From Spinellus fusiger (Eukaryota > Mucoromycota > Mucoromycetes > Mucorales > Phycomycetaceae): a stretch of DNA of 64,000 nt. The notes below the pieces were generated by a model. That model had not been told where the DNA came from. It saw only the letters and a list, made by a program, of their open reading frames with translations, and did not search any database. The stretch is from positions 62,001 through 126,000 of the forward strand of contig JALLLS010000088.1 in the NCBI GenBank assembly GCA_025094145.1. Reading direction: 5' to 3'. Both the position numbers and the translations under genes were made by a program. Below are positions 58,223 to 64,000 of this stretch, in pieces (positions within the stretch are counted from its first letter, which is position 1; the number at the start of each line of letters is the position of its first letter).

Positions 58223-60077
58223 ATGATAAACTCACTCTTTGTTATTAACCCACAAGGGCAAGTAGACGGAACTCTGCTTATAATAACCATTCTGACTACA
58301 GGAAAATTATTATTGAAAAGCAATGGAGAGGCATGATATCTCGACAAGTGGTGGATATATTCAACGATGAGTGTGAAAAGTACATGAACTCTGCTCCTGG
58401 CACTATAAACAAGTCTGATCTCGGTATTCATCTCAAGGAGACATTCTATACGCGTGAAGATATTCCCCCTGTGCTGGAGACAGAGAACTACTGGCTATTG
58501 AACGTGTTACGCAATGACCTGGTATGGCTGTGTCCTGTAGAAAGAGAAGGTAAGTTTCAAAGGAAAATAGCAGATATATTCAAAGAGAACACACAATGGT
58601 GTGGTCGAATAGTGGATCCTATGCTTGTGTTTGAATTTATCCATCGCATCATTGATATTCTTACGGATTACTTGAAAGAAGTGTCTGAGATATCCATTCG
58701 AGAGAACTTTGTTACTGTGTATCAGGTACAACCAGCCTGGGAGGAGTGTTTGCTTATCTATTAGTTATTGGAGGAGATGCTAGATTATGGATACCCATTA
58801 ACCACTGAGCCCAATGCCCTGAAAGAGATCATTATGCCACCCACTATTCTCAACAAGGTCATGACTACAGTAGGAGCAGCAGCAGGGTAAGTGGAATAGC
58901 GCAAAGACATGTTTGCTAATGAAGGACAGTGTGGCACCCAAATTCTCCCAAAACATGTCAAGTATTCCATGGAGAAAGGCTGGTGTGAAATACACACAGA
59001 ATGAAATCTACTTTGATATTATAGAAGAAATTGATGCTACCATTGCATCGTAAGTAGAAGGGATGGGGTGCTGTTCTTAAGCAGTGGAATGAGTCACTCA
59101 TAGAACTCATTAGGAATGGTGTAGGATTATCATTGGAGGCCCATGGAAGTGTCATTGCTAATTGTAAACTATCCGGCATGCCTGACTTGACCCTTAGCTT
59201 CCTCAACCCTCAACTGATTGATGATGTGAGCTTCCATCCATGCGTAAGGTAAATAAGCAGCATTCTTGTCATTGTGGCTTACAGAACAGGAATCGTAAAT
59301 GGGAGGCTGAAAAGGTCCTGTCTTTTGTGCCTCCTGATGGTCAATTCAAGCTCATGTCGTATCGGTAAGCAATGTGCATTGACAGAAGATTAAATGGGGT
59401 TATTTAGCGCTATTCTTTCTCACCAAAATGCACTGCCTATTCAAATCAAACCCACTCTATTGCTGTCCAAAACAGGAGGTAAGGCCAACTTCTTCCTATC
59501 TATCCATACTGATTTCTTAGGCAAATTCGATATTACTGTGCATCCACGTTTTGCTGATAAGGTGATGGAGCGTGTAGTGCTTACATTGCCCATGCCAAAG
59601 GGTACAACAGGTGTCAATGCCACTTGTAATATAGGACAGTACATGTATGATCCAGTGTCCAAGGTATTCTTTGGAGAGTGAGTTTATAACCTGCAGACTG
59701 ATTCTGTTTTAGACGATCAAATGGGATCTTGGAAAACTCCAATTAAAAGAAAGATCTCCTATTCTCTCGGGCACATTTAGCAGCAGGTAAACAGATAGCA
59801 TAAACAATAGACAGTGACATTCTCTTGTAGTGAAATGGATCCAGATGCAAGTATGACAATTAGCCTGGACTTCCAAATCAATACCTACGCTGTCTCTGGT
59901 CTCAAAGTAGACAGTCTTCGTGTATTCCATGAAGGCTATAAGCCCTATAAGGTAATAATATCCTTTTATCTATCTTATGAATAAGAAAGCACTGACTGAC
60001 TCTGGTATATTGTGTGTATATGATTTTAGGGTATGCGTAGTATGACTAAAGCAGGCAAAATCCACATACGCACCTGA
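58223..60077 (+). CDS. APM3: AP-3 complex medium subunit (mu-3)
   Basis: Mu-3 recognises sorting signals for AP-3 traffic from Golgi/endosome to vacuole. Eleven exons (58223-58257, 58302-58549, 58613-58725, 58765-58886, 58930-59049, 59114-59248, 59290-59364, 59408-59663, 59713-59786, 59831-59951, 60030-60077) total 1347 nt, 448 residues. The longin part begins MINSLFVINPQG and includes VFEFIHRIIDILTDYLKE and LLEEMLDYGYPLTTEPNAL. The linker has IPWRKAGVKYTQNEIYFD. The mu homology domain has NCKLSGMPDLTLSFLNPQL, then DDVSFHPC, VLSFVPPDGQFKLMSYR and KPYKGMRSMTKAGKIHIRT at the end. Intron 1 has a GC donor (GCAAGT at 58258). The exon-8 donor was placed at AAG/GTATTC, since the later GTGAGT breaks the frame. 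Confidence 0.95.
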
Positions 60078-60129
60078 AGTTATTAATATATACATATACA
60101 TTTATTAATATAACTGCTATTAGTGTACA

Positions 60130-60197
60130 CATAAGCTACATAAACTACATAAACTACACAAACTACACAAACTACATAAACTACATAAACTACACAA
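60130..60197. repeat. 10-bp tandem repeat between convergent genes
   Basis: Seven or so copies of TACATAAAC/TACACAAAC fill the short gap between the AP-3 mu and Bub1 3' ends. Confidence 0.9.
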
Positions 60198-60215
60198 ACA
60201 TGCTGACACTACATC

Positions 60216-62572
60216 TTAGCGTGTCATTCTAGTTTCCAATGTCAGAACAAGATTGTACAGGGCCTTGTCCTTTTTAGTGATGTGCATTAAACAAGTCTCC
60301 ATCTTATGCAACAACCGCTCAAGTGGATGAGTGATGGGTAATTCCCCCGCTGCCTTGGGATTCATCAATCCATGGAAAAAACTATTCCAAATGTCTTTAT
60401 GCCAATAGCGTCTAATAGGCCGACAAAGACACCATTCTATAGGCTGTGTAGAAGGACAAGCACGGTACTGAAGAGGATCACCAAACAGCAGTCGATGAGC
60501 TATAGCAGCCACTGCCCAGTAATCCACCTGCCAAGGCCTCCATGGTGTATTGGCTCTTAGTTCAGGCAAATCCTCCTGTTGCCCTGGCCATGTTGCTATA
60601 AACTCAACATGGCTAGGAAACAGGGTGAGATCAACGGCACGTCCAAAGTCAATCACATGAATAGGATCCCACCATGCATCTTGAGGGTGGTAATTGGACT
60701 GTGGTATTGTTGCGTCTTTTGTTATGACAAGAAGATTGTCTAGTTTCAAGTCACCGTGGAAGATTTGGGCACTGTGAAGAGTGAGAATAGTACGAATGAG
60801 TCCTGTCATCAATAATAGGACAAGGGGCTCTGGCATAGATTTGCTTCCATGGGCTCTTGCATCATTCAAGCAGTCAAGCAGTGTCTTTTTTCCTGACAGG
60901 GAAAGTAGGATAAAACTAGTGTCTTGATAGAGGTACATGCTGTGGGCGCTCATCATTCTTGGTGCTGTCCTACGAGCATGGAGTTGCTGTAGTGCATAAA
61001 ATTCCCATGGATTAGGAGGTGATTCTATTTTGAGGGCATAGATGCCATGCGATGTCTTTGCACTGTAAACAACAGCCATGCCTCCCTGTCCCAACTTCTC
61101 ATCGATCTCCACTGTTTCCTGTCCCAACAACACTGTTCTCTTGAGGGGTGAAGAACTGGATTTTGAATAGCACAGGGAAGGAGATGGCTGGGAGGAATAG
61201 TCGTATAAGTTACTATAGGCCATAGTAATTCTAGAATAGAAATAGCAGATGGACAGGGGTAAATGGATAGGTTGTGTAGCCAAAGAATGGCAAGACAAGC
61301 TCTGTGTTAAGGTTGGGCTTTTAGGTTTGTTTTGTTTATGAATTGAATGTATTTGTGGTCTGGGATGATGGTGGAGAAAAGGGTTAAGGTATCGCCATAC
61401 TGCATGTGCATGGAAACATACAGAAACATACAGTGAATAATAGTTTTAATAGCCCTATATAGAAGATACATGCCATTGACCTTGTTCTTTGGTGAATAAA
61501 GCATTGATGATTTCTCCTGCTTGTATTGCATAGTTCTCCATCGTATTTCTTCATAAGAACATTCATCAGAAAAGCGATTCACTTCTGTTGAGATGGCAGC
61601 TCGGCTAACATCCCGGATCTGTGCTTCCACCCAACAGCAGGCCTCTAGAATAGTGAGGCGTTGTGGATACAAAGGCCTCAACTGACCAATAGGTGGTTTA
61701 TGAGTGATAAAAATAACATGAAAAGACTATACTGTGTGGCATGTAGCAGTTGTAGTAAGAAAGATAATTTGTTTACCTTTACTGTAATACATATGAGATG
61801 ACCAAATGTATTTTATCATTTTAAAATATTACCTTTAAAGGGCGAGTTCAATCTGTCAATGTCTGGACTTAGCTGACGATTCAAATCCAATAAGCACTGT
61901 ATAGGTTGGGCATTTCTTCTTATACCACAGTTTACTACTTCTAGTGCTTCTTTTTCTCTACAATTGATGACTCTAATTATTCTCTTTTTTTTTTATAACA
62001 ATGACACATATATATATATATAATGTTTACTTGTTGATACTGATTAAATACTTGGCAATGGTGTGATAGAGAGCAGATATTCTTTCTCCAATACAACTAT
62101 CCAACAAGTATTGATATATATGCATTGGATCTTGTTGAAAGGAAGCATATTCCAGCCAATGGTACAGATTTTTATCTACAGTCATGTCAAAAGAGGGGTT
62201 GTATGTGTGCATCCCTGCCATGTAGAATGACTTTGTTTTATTTGATGAAAACAACAAGTGAGTGAGAGAAAAAAGGATGAAGTTATAAATATCAATTCAA
62301 AGTGTAGGTTTGTGATGAGCATCCTGATAACCAGTCATAGAGTCCCAATTGCCAAGTTGAACCTCCTCAGCAGAATCATCCTGTGTGATTTGTGCAGTAT
62401 TCACTTCAGTATGTACTGAGGACGTGGATACTCCTTGTGAGAGATGCTTGGAGAGTTCTGACCATGGGGTATCTAAGAAACTTGAATTTTTGGGAGTTAC
62501 TGTGCTTGGATCTTCGTTAATGAGGTTTGGAATGGTCTTGATGTGCTGAAGAAGAGCGTGTCCAGGATCCAT
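60216..62572 (-). CDS. BUB1: Spindle checkpoint kinase Bub1
   Basis: Bub1 recruits checkpoint proteins to kinetochores and phosphorylates histone H2A. The exon beginning with the ATG at 62572 (MDPGHALLQHIKTIP) likely joins an exon with the Mad3/Bub1 TPR region: YHWLEYASFQQDPMHIYQYL and SCIGERISALYHTIAKYL. Then come REKEALEVVNCGIRRNAQPI and a segment with the family motif SYEEIRWRTMQYK near 61545. The kinase exon (60216 to about 61240) has a Gly-rich loop LGQGGMAVVYSA, YALKIESPPNPWEFYAL, catalytic loop FHGDLKLDNLLV (HGD instead of HRD, as usual in Bub1), DFGRAVDLTLFP and QVDYWAVAAIAHRLLFGDP. The splice between about 61480 and 61240 is not resolved, so a split into two genes cannot be fully excluded. 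Confidence 0.85.
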
Positions 62573-63253
62573 AATGAAGATGTGTTATTGATAGATAAAT
62601 GGCTTAATAGCAGATATTTCGATTGAAATTTTAAGAAAAAAGATGAGATATAAAGTGAATTTGAAGACAAGACAAAAGAGATGAATGAATTAAATAGAAG
62701 AGACTTTAAAACGGGCTAGTCTTATAATGCAGCTCCTCTATTCACCGCTCTCTACCATTGGCCGTTCACCCAAACCCATGGCTCTCTCTTCTTGCGTTGT
62801 CTTGGCAATATCATTTCCAAAATAGATAAATTACACTTCCATGTGGAGAAATGCCATACACAAGACATCTCTAGCATGAACGAAAGATTTCCCCAGAGTG
62901 ACATGTGTATAAACTATGGCCAATTAGAATAGAGCAATAAATGAACAACCTTACCTTTATTTATATATCTTTCTGCTAATAAATAATAAAGATACTAAAC
63001 TAAATACACTTGTACTCTCATATCCTTCTGTAAAAAAAAGAGGTTTCCTACGCTTACATTACCCCTCTAAATACAAGTCACAATCATGCAGGAAAGGAAT
63101 AGAGCAGAATAAAAAAAAGAATAGAACACTTCCACTTCCCCACTTTTGACTCTCCTTTTCGGAGTTTCTATTGATGACGTCGATGGAATCACAACAGTAC
63201 GCTTCGTCTTGTATTGGTCTGTCTCCTTTAACACATACAGAAAACAAAACACA
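62573..63253. promoter_or_regulatory. Divergent promoter region, BUB1 / ALYREF
   Basis: A 681-bp non-coding gap separates two divergent starts. It contains CCATTGGCC (62756-62764) and a TGACGTC half-palindrome (63175-63181) 73 bp upstream of the ALYREF ATG. Functions are inferred from position only. Confidence 0.35.
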
Positions 63254-64000
63254 ATGGCTGCTAATCCTCTTGACATGGCTTTGGACGAGGTTATTTCCAA
63301 GACCCGTACAAAACAGACCAATAGAAGCAGACCACAACAGACACACGGCAGACATAACCAGACAGGAAACAAAGCCTTTTCGGTATGTGATAGTAATAAA
63401 AGCCCTCATCCTACACCCATATGTACGCTTGGAAGCAGTCGATAAGAGAGAAGGAGAAGAACATGAGGGGCAGTGTTATTCCATGCACGTCTCGGACAAC
63501 CGATCTATTGTGTTTTGTGGATCTCACTCGCAGCCCTTTGCGCCTTCTTTCTTGAGTCCATTTGGGTGTGGCACGCAACCGACATGTTTTCACTCAACCT
63601 CCTCCTCACTCCACCCCTCACTCCGTTATGTGATCTTTTCCACCACTCAGTCGCCCTATGCAAGACCACGCACCAACCTCACACGCACCAACAGTCTTGT
63701 GGTGGCCAACCTCCACTACAATGTAGATGAGAAGGATCTCTATGTAAGTGTATATACATGGATGTGCATATGCATGTACCTATGTGTGTGTTTGTGTGTG
63801 TCCATTTGTAGATGGAATATGTGTACTCATGCATCAACACACATACACCAGGAATTGTTCAGCCAAGTCGGTCCTCTCAAACGCGCCTTTCTGCACCTGG
63901 CACCTACTGGAAAATCCTCAGGTGTAGCTGATATCATCTTTGCCAACAGTGGAGATGCTGAGAGAGCCATCAAAGCCTATAACAATGTAGAATTGGATGG
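63254..64000 (+). CDS. YRA1: RNA export adaptor of the ALYREF/Yra1 family, 5' part
   Basis: ALYREF/Yra1 couples splicing and transcription to mRNA export through the Mex67/NXF1 receptor. Exon 1 (63254-63382) begins MAANPLDMALDEVISKTRTK, the conserved N-terminal UAP56-binding type motif. Exon 2 (63651-63743) resumes in phase with SPYARPRTNLTRTN and starts the RRM: SLVVANLHYNVDEKDLY. Exon 3 (from 63852) continues ELFSQVGPLKRAFLHLAP, then GVADIIFANSGDAERAIKA. The gene is cut by the window end within the RRM. Intron 1 (63383-63650) is long for this region and lies open in some frames, so an extra exon there is possible. Confidence 0.92.

Noticed and set aside
61299..62572. Separate Mad3-like gene upstream of a separate Bub1 kinase gene
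   Set aside because: The TPR region and the kinase are on the same strand, in canonical Bub1 order, with no clear terminator or start codon between. One Bub1 gene is simpler, although one splice is unresolved.

Overview
The window is an AT-rich, intron-dense fungal nuclear region. Introns are mostly 35-100 nt, with GTAAG-type donors and YAG acceptors. The gene set is fungal: a division-2 chitin synthase, an ERT1/RDS2-type Zn2Cys6 regulator, Hel2, Tom20 and Ilv6. It also includes families that Dikarya mostly lack or reduce: an Integrator subunit 2-like protein, a ZZZ3-like SANT/ZZ protein and a WDR92/DNAAF10-like protein. I therefore infer an early-diverging fungus, perhaps Mucoromycota or a relative, but I cannot name a species.

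Layout. 1-1460: 5' part of cullin-1 (minus). 3130-9495: transaldolase, a Tom20 that reads by splicing into a MYND/SET module, ribosomal protein uL2, and an unrecognised 312-aa protein. 10761-16643: two almost identical arms of about 1.05 kb in inverted orientation, flanking a MATH-BTB-BACK gene with a frameshift. 17093-21618: acetolactate synthase regulatory subunit (minus), then two consecutive ESCRT-III genes, Vps24/CHMP3 and Did2/CHMP1. 22848-24786: wreckage of two Tc1/mariner-type elements. 25693-34072: a monoglyceride lipase (minus), an INTS2-like protein, an ADF-H plus PH-domain protein, and the ERT1-like regulator. 35982-39982: chitin synthase (minus). 39983-43956: 4 kb of AT-rich DNA with no supported gene. 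43957-64000: F-box/LRR protein, Hel2/ZNF598 (minus), Sec24, WDR92-like (minus), ZZZ3-like (minus), AP-3 mu, Bub1 (minus) and the start of an ALYREF/Yra1 gene that runs off the window.

For ten genes I assembled exons by hand from splice signals and family alignment. In all ten the summed exon length is a whole number of codons: transaldolase, Tom20-SET, Ilv6, Vps24, Did2, lipase, INTS2-like, ADF-H/PH, ERT1-like and AP-3 mu. This supports those models. Functional themes are membrane traffic (ESCRT-III pair, Sec24, AP-3 mu), protein quality control and ubiquitylation (cullin, F-box, Hel2), and chromatin or RNA (ZZZ3, INTS2, ALYREF). I see no operon-like logic.

The most unusual items are the Tom20-MYND-SET fusion, whose Tom20 part could also be made alone by intron retention; the large inverted repeat enclosing a MATH-BTB gene; the ADF-H/PH combination; an apparent 23-nt intron; and three GC-AG introns.
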